Shown piece after piece: positions 43,196-52,750 of a DNA stretch of 64,000 bases. The stretch is from Micropruina glycogenica (GTDB lineage: Bacteria; Actinomycetota; Actinomycetes; Propionibacteriales; Propionibacteriaceae), in the NCBI RefSeq assembly GCF_900289045.1, contig NZ_LT985188.1, forward strand, positions 2,046,001-2,110,000. The letters run 5' to 3'. The notes under the pieces were generated by a model that searched no databases, was not told where the DNA came from, and saw only the letters and a program-made list of their open reading frames with translations. The number at the start of each line of letters is the position of its first letter. The stretch's first letter is position 1. The position numbers and the translations under genes are program-made.

Positions 43196-44299
43196 GTGAA
43201 CACCGCTCTGCGCACCCTGTGCCTGACCGCCCTGAGCGCCGCCCTGACCGCCACGATCGGTGTTCCCGCCACGGCCGGTACCCGCGGTCGATCACCGGAC
43301 CACCACCGCGAACGTGCGGTGGTGATCGCCCACCGCGGGGCGTCCGGCTACCGCCCTGAACACACCCTGGGCGCGTACCGGCTCGCCATCAAACAGTGCG
43401 CCGACTACATCGAACCCGATCTGGTCACCACCTCGGACGGCGTGCTGGTCGACCGGCACGAGCCCGAGATCAGCACCACCACCGACGTCGCCGCTCACCC
43501 CGAGTTCGCCGCCCGCAGGACCACCAAGCTGCTGGACGGCAACCCGGTGACCGGTTGGTTCACCGAAGACTTCACCCTCAAGGAACTGCGCACCCTGCGG
43601 GCGGTGGAGCGGCTGCCGCAGCTACGGCCCGCCAACACCGCCTACAACGGACGTTGGAAGGTGCCGACGTTCGACGAGGTACTGCAGCTCGCCGCGTCGT
43701 CCCGCACCTGCTCGGGCAAGCGGGTCGGCGTGATTCCCGAGATCAAGCACTCGACGTTCTTCGCCCAGCAGGGTTTCGACCTGGAGCCCACGGTGGTCAA
43801 GCTGCTGCGTGCCCACGGCTACGGCAGCCACCGCGACCCCGCCGTGATTCAGAGCTTCGAGGTGACCAATCTGAAGCGGTTGAACCGCATGACGAGCGTC
43901 AAGCTGGTGCAGTTGATCGACTGCCAGGGCGGGCCGTTCGACCTGCGTTCACAGGGCGTCACCTATGCACAGCTGGTCACCGCCGACGGGCTGCGCGCGA
44001 TCGGTCGGTACGCCGATCAGGTCGGGTTCTGCAAGAACGTGATGATCCCCCGCAACGCCGACAACACCCTCGCCCAGCCGACGTCGGTGATTCGCGACGC
44101 CCATCGCGCCGGGCTCACGGTGGTGGGTTGGACGTTCCGGCGCGAGAACAGCTTTCTGCCCGCGGAGTTTCAGAGCAGCCCCACCCCGGCCGATCCGGGC
44201 GACCTGATCGGCGAGATCAGGGTGTTTCTGAAGGCCGGTATGGACCAGTTCTTCACCGACAACCCCGACCTTGGGGTGGCTGCCGTCCGGGGGCGTTGA
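43196..44299 (+). CDS. glpQ: Secreted glycerophosphodiester phosphodiesterase
   Basis: 367 residues from GTG 43196 with a GAGGAG site; the upstream frame passes through repeat E. A signal peptide is clear (TLCLTALSAALTATIGVPATAG). The TIM-barrel active site is present: HRGASGYRPEHTLGAY (His and Glu), EPDLVTTSDGVLVDRHEP (metal-binding Glu/Asp and His), IPEIKH. It cleaves glycerophosphodiesters to glycerol 3-phosphate outside the membrane. Similar to GlpQ-type periplasmic enzymes, with four Cys that may form disulfides. Confidence 0.9.
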   Translation: MNTALRTLCLTALSAALTATIGVPATAGTRGRSPDHHRERAVVIAHRGASGYRPEHTLGAYRLAIKQCADYIEPDLVTTSDGVLVDRHEPEISTTTDVAAHPEFAARRTTKLLDGNPVTGWFTEDFTLKELRTLRAVERLPQLRPANTAYNGRWKVPTFDEVLQLAASSRTCSGKRVGVIPEIKHSTFFAQQGFDLEPTVVKLLRAHGYGSHRDPAVIQSFEVTNLKRLNRMTSVKLVQLIDCQGGPFDLRSQGVTYAQLVTADGLRAIGRYADQVGFCKNVMIPRNADNTLAQPTSVIRDAHRAGLTVVGWTFRRENSFLPAEFQSSPTPADPGDLIGEIRVFLKAGMDQFFTDNPDLGVAAVRGR

Positions 44300-44312
44300 T
44301 CGGCTGGACGTT

Positions 44313-44466
44313 CGTCATTCCGGCGCACGCCCGAATCTGCTGACTCCGCCCTGCGCCTTCGAGTGCGCTGTGAGATCCCGGCGTTCGCCGGGATGACGGA
44401 CGGCGAGAACCCGGCGTCCGCCGGGATGACGGACGGCGAGATCCCGGCATTCGCCGGGATGACGGA
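44313..44466. repeat. Repeat A array: one diverged and three tandem copies
   Basis: A diverged copy at 44313-44338, then copies at 44372-44400, 44405-44433 and 44438-44466 with an exact 33-bp period (unit CCGGCGTTCGCCGG plus GATGACGGACGGCGAG). The dyads differ by single bases (GCGTTCGC, GCGTCCGC, GCATTCGC). It fills the gap between convergent glpQ and malQ and ends 8 bp from the malQ stop. Confidence 0.85.
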
Positions 44467-44473
44467 CGACGAC

Positions 44474-46648
44474 TCAGTCGTGGCCGATGATGAACTCCGA
44501 CGTCGACCGGTGGGCCGTCGGGGGTACCACGAAGCCGTTCATCACCGCCGACATGCGCAGCGCCCGCTCGCTGTGGAACACGTCCTCCAGACTCATCGGC
44601 TTGCCGTCGGGGCCCGACAGCGGCACCCGCCAGTTGGGGTACTCGTCGGTGGTGCCGGGCTGGTTCTGCGTGCGGTGGTCGCCCACGGCGTCGGTGAGGG
44701 CGGCGCACAGCATGCGCGCGGGCGTGGCCATCAAGAACTTGTGCATGGCGAGCACCACGTCTTCGGTGCTGGGGTCGTCGCCGGTGAGAAACCCGCGCTC
44801 GCGCAGCAGGTGCAGCCACTCGTCGACCTCGCGTGCGGCGTGCGCGAGTTCGACGTCCAGGTCTTCGGTGAGCAGCCCCAACTGGTGCTGCAGCCGCACG
44901 TGCGCCGCATTCAGGTAGCCGGCCGTCGGCGGCAGGTCATGCGTGGTCACCGACGCCATGCAGTATTCGCGCCATGATTCGGGCGGCAGGATCTGACCGC
45001 TGCCGTCACGCTCGAACCACGCGATGGACGTGCCCAGGATGCCCCGATCGCGCAGGTACACCCGCACCCACGGTTCGACCACGCCGAGGTCTTCGCCCAC
45101 CACCACCGCGCCCGCCCGCTGCGCTTCGAGCACCAGAATGCCCACCATCGCCTCATGGTTGTAGCGCACGTAGGTGCCCATGGTCGGCCCCATGCCCTGC
45201 GGCACCCACCACAGCCGGAACAGGCCCATGATGTGGTCGACCCGAATGCCGCCCGAGTGCCGCAGAATGCCGGCCACCATGTTGCGGAACGGCGCGTAGC
45301 TGAGTTCGGCCAACCGGTCGGGACGCCACGGCGCCTGACCCCAGTCTTGGCCGGTCTGGTTGAAGTGGTCGGGCGGGGCACCGACGGAGACGCCGCGGGC
45401 GAAGGTGTCGCCGAGCATCCACGCCTCGGCGGACTGCCCGCTCACCCCCACGGCCAGGTCGTTCATGATGCCGACCCGCATGCCGGCGGCCTTGGCCGCC
45501 GACTGTGCCGCGCGCAACTGCTCGTCGGCCACCCACTGCAGCCACGAGTAGAACACGATCTCGCCGACATGCTGGGCTGCGAACTCGGTCACCTCTGGCG
45601 AGCTCGGCCTGCGCAACTCGACCGGCCACTCGCGCCAGTTCATGCCGTGCACGTTCACCAGGGCGCACCAGGTGGCGAACTGGCTCAGCGGCCGTCCCTC
45701 TTTGCGGACGAAGTCGTTCAGGCTCATCAGCCGGGTGGGCTTCAACCCGGCGTCGAAGATCACCCGCAGCGCGGCCAGCTTGGCCTTCCACACCTCGTCG
45801 CGCTTCAGCTCATCGACGCCGGCCAGGGATCGCTCGAGCCGGCTGTGCAGCTGGTGAATGCGCGCCCGCTGGCGATCGTCGAGCCCCGCGTACTCGCTGA
45901 TCGCCTCGGGCCTGATGTAGATCGGGTTCACATAGCGCCGCGAGGTGGGCAGGTAGGGCGACGGCTCGAGCGGCGTCATCGGCTGGGCGGCGTGCAGCGG
46001 GTTCACCAGCACGTACGACGCGAACTGCTGGGTGGCCGACCAGGTGGCCAGATCGGCCAGGTCTTGCAGGTCGCCGAGCCCCCACGAGTCCTGCGACCGC
46101 ACGCTGTACAGCTGGGTGGCGTACCCCCACACCCGCTTCTCGCCCATGCCGGGCGGAAAACCCAGAAAGTGCGGGGTCACGATCAGGGTGGCCTCGGCGG
46201 TCCACTCGGCGGTGCGGCAGCCCAGCCGGTGATACCCAGGCGGCAGATCACCGGGAATCTCGAAGGTGGCCTCGCCGATCAGGCGGCCGTCGATCGAGCG
46301 CGGTGGCTCGTCGTTGGTCAGCTGGGTCAGGTCGCGGCCGCCGCCGTCTTCGAACCGCACCCAGACGTGCACCCAGGCGCCCTCGGGCACGTGCACCCGA
46401 ACGGTGTGCGGTGCTCCCTGCTGCATCACCGTGCAGGCCGGTAACGCGCGGCGCCAGGGTCGCTCGCGCAGTTCATGGACGGCCGCCGCGGCCAAAACCT
46501 CGGTGCTCGCGTCGATCTCCATGGCGGCGAGCACCGCGATCACAGTGTCGTCAGAGATTTCGGTGAGTCGGCCCTTCCAGTCCCAGAACTCGGTAGCGAT
46601 GCCGAATTCGGCGGCGAGTTCTGCCAGGTACGGGTTCGACAGGGCCAT
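44474..46648 (-). CDS. malQ: 4-alpha-glucanotransferase (amylomaltase)
   Basis: 724 residues, GH77. It transfers alpha-1,4-glucan segments in maltodextrin and glycogen metabolism. An N-terminal extension of about 160 residues, common in actinobacteria, precedes the barrel. Catalytic sites: nucleophile Asp in IRVDHIMGLFRLWWVP, acid/base Glu in VVVGEDLGVVEPWV, and Asp in VTTHDLPPTAGYL. The motif PSPYLPTSRRYVNPIYI is typical. There are no other maltose genes nearby. Confidence 0.95.
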   Translation of the reverse strand: MALSNPYLAELAAEFGIATEFWDWKGRLTEISDDTVIAVLAAMEIDASTEVLAAAAVHELRERPWRRALPACTVMQQGAPHTVRVHVPEGAWVHVWVRFEDGGGRDLTQLTNDEPPRSIDGRLIGEATFEIPGDLPPGYHRLGCRTAEWTAEATLIVTPHFLGFPPGMGEKRVWGYATQLYSVRSQDSWGLGDLQDLADLATWSATQQFASYVLVNPLHAAQPMTPLEPSPYLPTSRRYVNPIYIRPEAISEYAGLDDRQRARIHQLHSRLERSLAGVDELKRDEVWKAKLAALRVIFDAGLKPTRLMSLNDFVRKEGRPLSQFATWCALVNVHGMNWREWPVELRRPSSPEVTEFAAQHVGEIVFYSWLQWVADEQLRAAQSAAKAAGMRVGIMNDLAVGVSGQSAEAWMLGDTFARGVSVGAPPDHFNQTGQDWGQAPWRPDRLAELSYAPFRNMVAGILRHSGGIRVDHIMGLFRLWWVPQGMGPTMGTYVRYNHEAMVGILVLEAQRAGAVVVGEDLGVVEPWVRVYLRDRGILGTSIAWFERDGSGQILPPESWREYCMASVTTHDLPPTAGYLNAAHVRLQHQLGLLTEDLDVELAHAAREVDEWLHLLRERGFLTGDDPSTEDVVLAMHKFLMATPARMLCAALTDAVGDHRTQNQPGTTDEYPNWRVPLSGPDGKPMSLEDVFHSERALRMSAVMNGFVVPPTAHRSTSEFIIGHD

Positions 46649-46977
46649 CGGGATGAGTTTCCTTGCGGTCGGTGGACGGGCAACACCCTAGTGGCGACTC
46701 ACCCAAATCGCGTGCCGACCAGCGGTGTTGCGGCGCGCGTGGCGAACAGCGGACGACCGGGTGCCCCACCTGAGCGAATGCGTCCTTCCTGCCGCCGAAG
46801 AGCGACGTCGACTGCGCGGTTGGTTAAGGTTCTCGAAACCCCTGGCCGCAACGGGTCTCGACAAGCTCGACCACCCCGTGTCGACAAGCTCGACCACCCG
46901 TCTCGTCAAGCTCGACCACCCGTCTCGTCAAGCTCGACCACCAGTCCCGAGGCTCGACCACCGAGCGTGGCCGTTGG
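46649..46977. other. Spacer with tandem repeat B array
   Basis: 329 bp between the malQ start and the MarR stop. The malQ promoter should lie just after 46649. From 46853 onward it is a tandem repeat; nothing else is recognised. Confidence 0.75.
46853..46962. repeat. Tandem array of about five repeat B units
   Basis: Units of about 22 bp with the core TCTCGACAAGCTCGACCACC: two with TCGACAAGCTCGACC, two with TCTCGTCAAGCTCGACC, and a shorter last one. Elsewhere repeat B is single or paired. The third and fourth units are identical, which points to recent local duplication. Confidence 0.82.
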
Positions 46978-47478
46978 TCAGATCTCGTCCGAGGTCTCGA
47001 AAGGGGTCAACAGGTCGCGCAGTGTCGTGGCCAATTGCTGCTGGGTGGCGGCGTCCAGGGGCTCCAGCACTGTGCGTTCGTAGCCCACCAGGTCGTCCAA
47101 CGCTGCACCCACCGCCGCCGACCCGTCGGGGGTGAGCCGCACGCGCACGCCGCGCCGGTCGGCGGGGTTGGTGTCACGTTCAACCAGCCCGCGCGCCGTC
47201 AGCCGGTCGATTCGGTTGGTCATGGTGCCGCTCGACGACAGCGTCTGGTGAATCAACTCCCCCGGCGACAGCTCGTACGGGGGTCCCTCCCGGCGCAGTG
47301 CGGCCAGCACGTCGAACTCCCAGACCTCGAGCCCGTGCGCGGCGAAGCACTGCTTGCGGGCCAGATCGAGGTGCCGAGCCAGCCGGCTCACCCGAGAGAG
47401 CACCGCCAGCGGCTCGGTGTCGAGGCCGGGCGCCTCCAACTGCCAGGCAGCGATGATGCGGTCGACCTCGTCCGTCAC
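46978..47478 (-). CDS. MarR-family transcriptional regulator
   Basis: 166 residues. The winged helix region is WEFDVLAALRREGPPYELSPGELIHQTLSSSGTMTNRIDRLTARGLVERDTNPADRRGVRVRLT in separate blocks, with the wing motif DRRGVRV. It follows the MFS gene by 5 bp in one operon. It probably controls that transporter in response to a small aromatic or drug-like ligand, by analogy with the family. Confidence 0.9.
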   Translation of the reverse strand: MTDEVDRIIAAWQLEAPGLDTEPLAVLSRVSRLARHLDLARKQCFAAHGLEVWEFDVLAALRREGPPYELSPGELIHQTLSSSGTMTNRIDRLTARGLVERDTNPADRRGVRVRLTPDGSAAVGAALDDLVGYERTVLEPLDAATQQQLATTLRDLLTPFETSDEI

Positions 47479-47483
47479 CCGAC

Positions 47484-48860
47484 CTACTCCATCACCGGCG
47501 CAGTCTCCTCGGCGGCCACCGCGTTGCGCACCGGCCCGATGCGGTAGGCCATCAGCACCGAGATCAGGCCGACCGTCACCATCATCACCATCACACCGCC
47601 GAAGGTGAACGCCAGGTCGGCGGTGTCGTGAAAGTGCGCGAACCAGGCGCCGGCCAGACCGGTGAAGAGACTGCTGCCGAGCGACTCGCCGACCTGCAGC
47701 GACGAGGTGTTACGGCCGAGTTCGTCGTCGTCCGACAGCTGCATCACCGCCAGGGACGTGCTCGGGTTCTGCATGCCCATGCCGAACCCGGCGACGATCC
47801 AGGCGATCATCACCAGCCCCAGCCACGAATCGGGCAGGAAGGCGGCGACGGCGAGCAACGCGACGCCGGCGGTGATGCCCGAGACTCCGATGATGATCAT
47901 CTGGTCGCGCCGCCACGGCACCCAGCTCTGCGACTGCACCAGCGCGCCGGCCATCCAGCCGATCGCGCCGATGGTGAGAATGACGCCGGTGAACACCGGG
48001 TCGAGACCACGGGCCTCGACCAACATCAGGGTGAGAAACGACTGTGCACCGAAGAACGCCCCGGCGCTGAACAGTCGGGCACCGACCACGCCGGCGATGC
48101 CGCGTCCGGTCCAGTCGATGGTCTTGGGCATCAGCGGCGGCAGGCCGAACACGATGGCGGCGAGACCGGCGGCGGCCCACAGCATCGACCACAGGTCGAG
48201 TCGCTGCCCCGCCCACTGAATGAGCGCCAACCCGAGGGCGACCGCGGCCGCCAGCAGCATCAGCCGCTTCTTCAGTTCGTGCGGCTCTTCGGGCGACAGT
48301 TCGATGTCACGCAGCGGCCGCAGCACCAGCAGCCCGCCGACGGCCATCAGCGGCAGCACCGACCAGAACACGAAGTGCCACGAGCTGATCTGCACGATCC
48401 AGCCGGCCAGCGGCGGCCCGACGAAGGCCGGCACCATCCAGCACGCCGAGAACCACATCATCAGCTTGGCCCGTTCAGCCTCGCCGTAGGCACGGGCGAT
48501 CAACACCATGACGGCGACGTTCATGGTGCCGGCGCCGAGGCCCTGGGTGAACCGGCCGACCAACAGCACCCACATGGACGGCGCGATCGCGGCGATCACC
48601 AGGCCGGCGGCGAAGATGCCGAAGCCCCAGATCATGGGCTGCACCGGGCCGTACTTATCGCTGAACTGACCCGACGCGACGATGCTGAACGTCATCGCGA
48701 TCACGAACGCGGTGAAGGTCCACGCGTACAGCGCCACGTTGCCCAGTTCGCGAGCGGCGGCCGGCATGGCGGTGAGTACGGCGTAGCTCTCGAACGAGAT
48801 CGCCATCACGCACAGCATGAGGCCAACCGTGAGCCAGCGGCGATCGGCCTTATCGCTCAC
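47484..48860 (-). CDS. MFS transporter, drug efflux type
   Basis: 458 residues from GTG 48860 (VSDKADRRWLTVGLMLCVM); the ATG at 48890 lacks a ribosome binding site. Twelve or more membrane helices. The signature of drug:H+ antiporters is visible as GQFSDKYGPVQPMIWG between helices 2 and 3, and GRFTQGLGAGTMNVAV in helix 4-5. The substrate is unknown. It is co-transcribed with the MarR gene. Confidence 0.88.
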   Translation of the reverse strand: MSDKADRRWLTVGLMLCVMAISFESYAVLTAMPAAARELGNVALYAWTFTAFVIAMTFSIVASGQFSDKYGPVQPMIWGFGIFAAGLVIAAIAPSMWVLLVGRFTQGLGAGTMNVAVMVLIARAYGEAERAKLMMWFSACWMVPAFVGPPLAGWIVQISSWHFVFWSVLPLMAVGGLLVLRPLRDIELSPEEPHELKKRLMLLAAAVALGLALIQWAGQRLDLWSMLWAAAGLAAIVFGLPPLMPKTIDWTGRGIAGVVGARLFSAGAFFGAQSFLTLMLVEARGLDPVFTGVILTIGAIGWMAGALVQSQSWVPWRRDQMIIIGVSGITAGVALLAVAAFLPDSWLGLVMIAWIVAGFGMGMQNPSTSLAVMQLSDDDELGRNTSSLQVGESLGSSLFTGLAGAWFAHFHDTADLAFTFGGVMVMMVTVGLISVLMAYRIGPVRNAVAAEETAPVME

Positions 48861-48914
48861 GAGTCCACCTTTCCCTCGACGCCCGAGCAACGTGCGTCTT
48901 GACTGCTGGGCAGT

Positions 48915-49982
48915 CTACGACGCATCGATTGCAGCACCTTGGGTACGCGCCGGTCCCCAACCCGAGGGGGACGCCACTCGCAACAGATTGGACGCCTTCA
49001 GTTCGGTCTCGCCCCATTCACCGGCCGGATCGGAGCCCCAGGTGATGCCGCCGCCGGTGCCCAGGTTGAGCCGGCCGTCTTCGACCCAGAAGGTGCGGAT
49101 CGCGACGTTGAGCTCGCCCTCGCAACGGTCTGCGTCCACCCAGCCGATGGCACCGCAGTAGACGCCGCGGGGCACCGGTTCGAGCCGCGCGATCGCTTGG
49201 AGCGCAGCCAGCTTCGGGGCGCCGGTGACCGAACCGGGCGGAAAGGTGGCCGCGATCAGCTCCGGCCAGCCGGCGTCGGGGCGAAGAGTGCCACGTACCG
49301 TCGACACCAGGTGCACCAGGCCCGGGTGAGGTTCGACGGCCAGCAGCGAGGGCACCTCGACCGTGCCGGTGACGCACACCCGGCCCAGGTCGTTGCGCAC
49401 CAGGTCGACGATCATCACGTTCTCGGCGGCGTCCTTGGGCAGAAAGGCGTCGGGGGTGGCGGCGGTGCCCTTGATCGGCGAGCTCCAAACCACCTCACCA
49501 CGGCGCGCCAGAAACAACTCCGGCGACGCGGACGCCACGTGCACGCCCTGGTCGGGCAGGTGCAGCACCGCGCTGAACGGCGCCGGGTTGCCTTCTGCCA
49601 GCGCCGCGCCCAGGGCCGGAATGGACGCGTCCGGGGCCAGCGCAGCGCTCAGCCGGCGGGTCAGATTCACCTGATAGAACGAGCCGGCGGCGATCTCGGC
49701 GCGAATGCTGCGCACCCGCGCGGCGAACTGCTCAGCGGTCAGTGAGCTCGACCAGAGCGCCCGGTCGGGGCCGCGCCACGGCCGTCCCCGCCAGGTTCGG
49801 GCGGGCTGCACCTTGTCGAACCTGGCGCAGACCGGCCGCCCCTCGAAGGGCAGCAGCACCGCCCAGGATCCCGAACTCTCGAGCGCGGCCAGATCGGACG
49901 TGACGTCAGCGAGCCCGGACAACAGCCGATCGCCCACGACGGCGAGGGGCTCGTCGGGGCCGTAGCGGGACGGCGCGCTCAT
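48915..49982 (-). CDS. pabB: Chorismate-binding enzyme, aminodeoxychorismate synthase component I
   Basis: 355 residues, a compact chorismate-utilising domain. Motifs: FYQVNLTRRL, ASPELFLARRGEVVWSSPIKGTAA, AENVMIVDLVRNDLGRVC, FPPGSVTGAPKLAA, GVYCGAIGWV and LGTGGGITWGSDP. The PIKGT motif, with Lys in place of the PIAGT of anthranilate synthases, favours PabB. It makes aminodeoxychorismate for folate from chorismate with a glutaminase partner not seen here. Confidence 0.85.
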   Translation of the reverse strand: MSAPSRYGPDEPLAVVGDRLLSGLADVTSDLAALESSGSWAVLLPFEGRPVCARFDKVQPARTWRGRPWRGPDRALWSSSLTAEQFAARVRSIRAEIAAGSFYQVNLTRRLSAALAPDASIPALGAALAEGNPAPFSAVLHLPDQGVHVASASPELFLARRGEVVWSSPIKGTAATPDAFLPKDAAENVMIVDLVRNDLGRVCVTGTVEVPSLLAVEPHPGLVHLVSTVRGTLRPDAGWPELIAATFPPGSVTGAPKLAALQAIARLEPVPRGVYCGAIGWVDADRCEGELNVAIRTFWVEDGRLNLGTGGGITWGSDPAGEWGETELKASNLLRVASPSGWGPARTQGAAIDAS

Positions 49983-50120
49983 CGGGCCAGTCCATCACGC
50001 CCCGCGCCGCGTCGCCAGGCTCTATGGCGCCCTGACCAGCGGTTTGACGCGAACGGGCCGGCCCAGCGACGACGCAGACCCCGTGCCGTCCGGCGCTTCG
50101 CGGCGGTAGAGTAACGAGGC

Positions 50121-50384
50121 ATGACCGAACTGGCTCCAGGTGCCCAAACGATCCTCGACGAGCGCACCGACCTACGCATCGACGAGGGCGATCACGAGCG
50201 CTTCAGCCACTACGTGGCCAAGAACAAACTCACCGAGGCGATGGTGATGGGCACCCCCGTGGTCGCGCTGTGCGGCAAGGTGTGGGTGCCGAGCCGCAAC
50301 CCCGACAAGTTCCCGGTCTGCCCCGAGTGCAAAGAAATCTGGCAGTCGATGCGCCCCGGCGGCGGCGACGGCGACGAGTCGTGA
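50121..50384 (+). CDS. DUF3039 family protein
   Basis: 87 residues. The body DHERFSHYVAKNKLTEAMV, VVALCGKVWVPSRNPDKFPVCPECKEIW is highly conserved in actinobacteria. It contains a single Cys and a CPEC knuckle, so metal binding is possible. Its function is unknown. It is followed after one base by the phosphatase gene. Confidence 0.88.
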   Translation: MTELAPGAQTILDERTDLRIDEGDHERFSHYVAKNKLTEAMVMGTPVVALCGKVWVPSRNPDKFPVCPECKEIWQSMRPGGGDGDES

Positions 50385-50385
50385 C

Positions 50386-50880
50386 ATGAAGCGCACCCTG
50401 GTGCTGATGCGCCACGCGAAGTCGTCATGGACGACCGACCAGCCCGACTTTCGCCGCCCGCTCAACGAGCGCGGCGTGAAGGACGCCACGGCCGCCGGCG
50501 ACATTCTGTCGCGCTACCCGATCGGTGCGGTGCGCGCCTCGGCCGCGACCCGCACGCGTGAAACGTGGCAGAACGCCGTCGAAGGTGGGGCTCGGTGCAC
50601 CGATGTGGAGTTCTTGGACGACCTGTACGGCGCTTGGCCCGACAGGGTGCTCGACGTGGTGCGGCAACTGCCCGAGCAGGTGAACACCGCAGTGATCCTC
50701 GGCCACGAGCCCACGATGAGCGAGGTGCTGCACGAGGTGGTCTCGCGCTGGCAGTTCGCGGGGGGCCCACCCGACGCGTTTCCGACCTGCACGATGGCGT
50801 TCATCGAGTTCAAGAAGCCCTGGTCCGACCTCAAGCCGGGGCACGGAAGGTTGGTGCGGTTCGAGAGTCCGCGCGGCTGA
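50386..50880 (+). CDS. SixA-like histidine phosphatase
   Basis: 164 residues. The phosphohistidine motif LMRHAKSSW (His10) begins the protein, and the second His is in VILGHEPTMSEVL. The short length and the RPLNERGVKDA segment match the SixA branch of the histidine phosphatase superfamily, whose founding member acts on phosphohistidine proteins. The actual substrate is unknown. Confidence 0.88.
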   Translation: MKRTLVLMRHAKSSWTTDQPDFRRPLNERGVKDATAAGDILSRYPIGAVRASAATRTRETWQNAVEGGARCTDVEFLDDLYGAWPDRVLDVVRQLPEQVNTAVILGHEPTMSEVLHEVVSRWQFAGGPPDAFPTCTMAFIEFKKPWSDLKPGHGRLVRFESPRG

Positions 50881-50995
50881 GGGCTCGTCGAAGCCTGGCG
50901 GCATCGCCGATCGAGCGTTTCGGGATCGCCTCGGTCTGTGCCCACGGCGGGCAATGGCAGCGCGCGTCGGCCGCGCGACAGAGTTCACGCAGTGA

Positions 50996-51436
50996 TCAGT
51001 CGCGAATGGCGGCCAGGTGCGCCAGTGCCAGGTCGTACCCGCCCAGGCCGAGGCCCGCGATCACACCCAGCGCGTAGGGCGAGACCACCGAATGCCGGCG
51101 GAACTCTTCGCGGGCGTGCACGTTACTGATGTGCACCTCGATGACGATCGGCACCTGGGCCACGGCGTCGGCGACTGCGATCGAGTAGTGCGTCCAGGCT
51201 GCCGGGTTGAGCACCACCGGCACGTCGGAGTCGGCCGCTTCGTGCAGCCACTCGATCATCTGGCCCTCGTGGTCGGTCTGTCGCACCTCGACGCTCAGCC
51301 CCAGGCCGGCGCCGGTGCCGACCAGATGATCGGCCAGGTCGGCGTGGGTGACGGAACCGTAGACCTCGGGCTCACGCTTGCCCAGCCGGCCCAGGTTGGG
51401 GCCGTTGAGAACCAGAACGCGCTGCGGTGTGCTCAC
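50996..51436 (-). CDS. aroQ: 3-dehydroquinate dehydratase, type II
   Basis: 146 residues. It has [24 protein letters not shown] (active-site Arg and Tyr), [15 protein letters not shown], and [31 protein letters not shown]. It catalyses dehydration of 3-dehydroquinate in the shikimate pathway. It stands alone rather than in an aro operon; pabB 1 kb away uses the pathway's product. Confidence 0.94.
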   Translation of the reverse strand: MSTPQRVLVLNGPNLGRLGKREPEVYGSVTHADLADHLVGTGAGLGLSVEVRQTDHEGQMIEWLHEAADSDVPVVLNPAAWTHYSIAVADAVAQVPIVIEVHISNVHAREEFRRHSVVSPYALGVIAGLGLGGYDLALAHLAAIRD

Positions 51437-51731
51437 GGCGACATTGTGCCAGCCCGTGGCCGGCAGGGCTCGGGGTCGTGACCGCTGGTGGACCGTGGGC
51501 CCTGCCTACCGGCCCAAGATGTGGCCGCAGCAGATCGCCCGATCCGGTGCGCCGCAGCCGGGACATGATTGTTCAGCAGGGTCCTGGGCTCCAGCCATGC
51601 CGATCAGCCCGAACGCCTGCTGCAGCCGCTGGTGGGGTGGCTGATGGCGCGCACCGAGCGGCAGGACCTGACCCGGGCAGCCGCCTCCATCGAGGGTGCA
51701 GCCGCGTCGGCCTGACGGCTCGTCCAGTGGC
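51437..51731. other. Spacer with a possible gene remnant
   Basis: 295 bp. The plus-strand frame ending at 51714 reads HADQPERLLQPLVGWLMA and RTERQDLTRAAASIEGAAAS before a stop, with coding-like composition but no start; it may be the C-terminal remnant of a decayed gene. Nothing else is seen. Confidence 0.4.
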
Positions 51732-52745
51732 TCAGGCGGTGCGGCCAAGCCCGATCTGCAGGTAAGCGGCGCCGAACAGGCCCGTGAGCAGCACGGTGGC
51801 GTACCGCTCCATCATCGAGTCGTCGCGATGGGTGAGGCGGGTGACCCTGATGTCGGCGGCCTCGGCGCTGCGCTGCAGCCGCAGCCGCGATTCGGCCGCG
51901 GCGGCGTCGTCGAGCCCGTCGTCGACCAGCACCAAGCCTGCGCGGCGTTCTGCCACGCCCTGCTCGAACGGATCCTCGAACGGGTCACGCGGGGCGACCT
52001 GTTGGACGAGCCCCACCAGGTCGCTCGCATCGGCCGACAGGCCCACCCGTCCGGACGCCTGCCGCAGCGCCTCGGCGATGCGCCGGCTGGCCCGGGCGGC
52101 CAGCACCGACCCGCCCCACACCAGCGGGGTCGCGTCGGCGAGATCGAGCGCCATCGCCTTGGCCGGATTGACCGACACGTCGGTGCGGGCCGAGCAGGCC
52201 TCGGCCACGGTGTCGAGGGCCGCGGCGATCGCGTCGGTACTGGTGTAGGGCCCCAGACCCAGCCGGTGCAGCGCCACCAGGCCCACCACGGCGGCGGCCA
52301 GCGGATCGCCGGTGCTCACCGGCAGCAGCGTGGTCGAGCGCGAATCGGCCTGCAGGGCAAGCGGCGAGTCGGGCGGGCAGATCACCACCACCCGGCTGCC
52401 CCGCCGTACCGCCTCGTGCGCCACGGCAAGACTCTCGGGGCCGCGTCGTCCGATCAGCAGCACCACGTCGAGCGGACCCACCCAGCCGGGCAGACCCAGA
52501 GCCGGCCAGGCCACGAACGGCACCGGGCACACCGGTTCGAGCACGGCGCGCAGCAGCCGGGCCTCGGGGCCGTAGGCGATCACGGCGCGGGGCCGGTCGG
52601 CGTCGGTCAACGCGGCCAGGGGCGCCTCGGCGGTCGCGGCCTCGCGACGCACCCGGGCACCAGAGCCGGCGAGGTTCATCAGCAGCGGGGCCGCGGCGTC
52701 CAGCACGTCGGCGTTCTCGAGCCGCGAGTCGTCGAAGTCGAGCAT
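51732..52745 (-). CDS. SIS domain-containing protein (TobH-like)
   Basis: 337 residues, starting MLDFDDSRLENADVLDAAAPLL. Two sugar-isomerase-type Rossmann halves: PRAVIAYGPEARLLRAVLEP, VVLLIGRRGPESLAVAHEAV and GSRVVVICPPDSPLA in the first; VWGGSVLAARASRRIAEALR in the second. In actinobacteria this protein is encoded with Trm112 and the phosphomannomutase ManB, as here, suggesting a role in mannose/glucose phosphate metabolism. Isomerase activity is not shown. Confidence 0.82.
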   Translation of the reverse strand: MLDFDDSRLENADVLDAAAPLLMNLAGSGARVRREAATAEAPLAALTDADRPRAVIAYGPEARLLRAVLEPVCPVPFVAWPALGLPGWVGPLDVVLLIGRRGPESLAVAHEAVRRGSRVVVICPPDSPLALQADSRSTTLLPVSTGDPLAAAVVGLVALHRLGLGPYTSTDAIAAALDTVAEACSARTDVSVNPAKAMALDLADATPLVWGGSVLAARASRRIAEALRQASGRVGLSADASDLVGLVQQVAPRDPFEDPFEQGVAERRAGLVLVDDGLDDAAAAESRLRLQRSAEAADIRVTRLTHRDDSMMERYATVLLTGLFGAAYLQIGLGRTA

Positions 52746-52750
52746 GGCCG

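Noticed and set aside
44372-44466. CRISPR-like array (regular 33-bp period)
   Set aside because: The units are contiguous copies with no variable spacers, and there are no cas genes. It is tandem repeat A.
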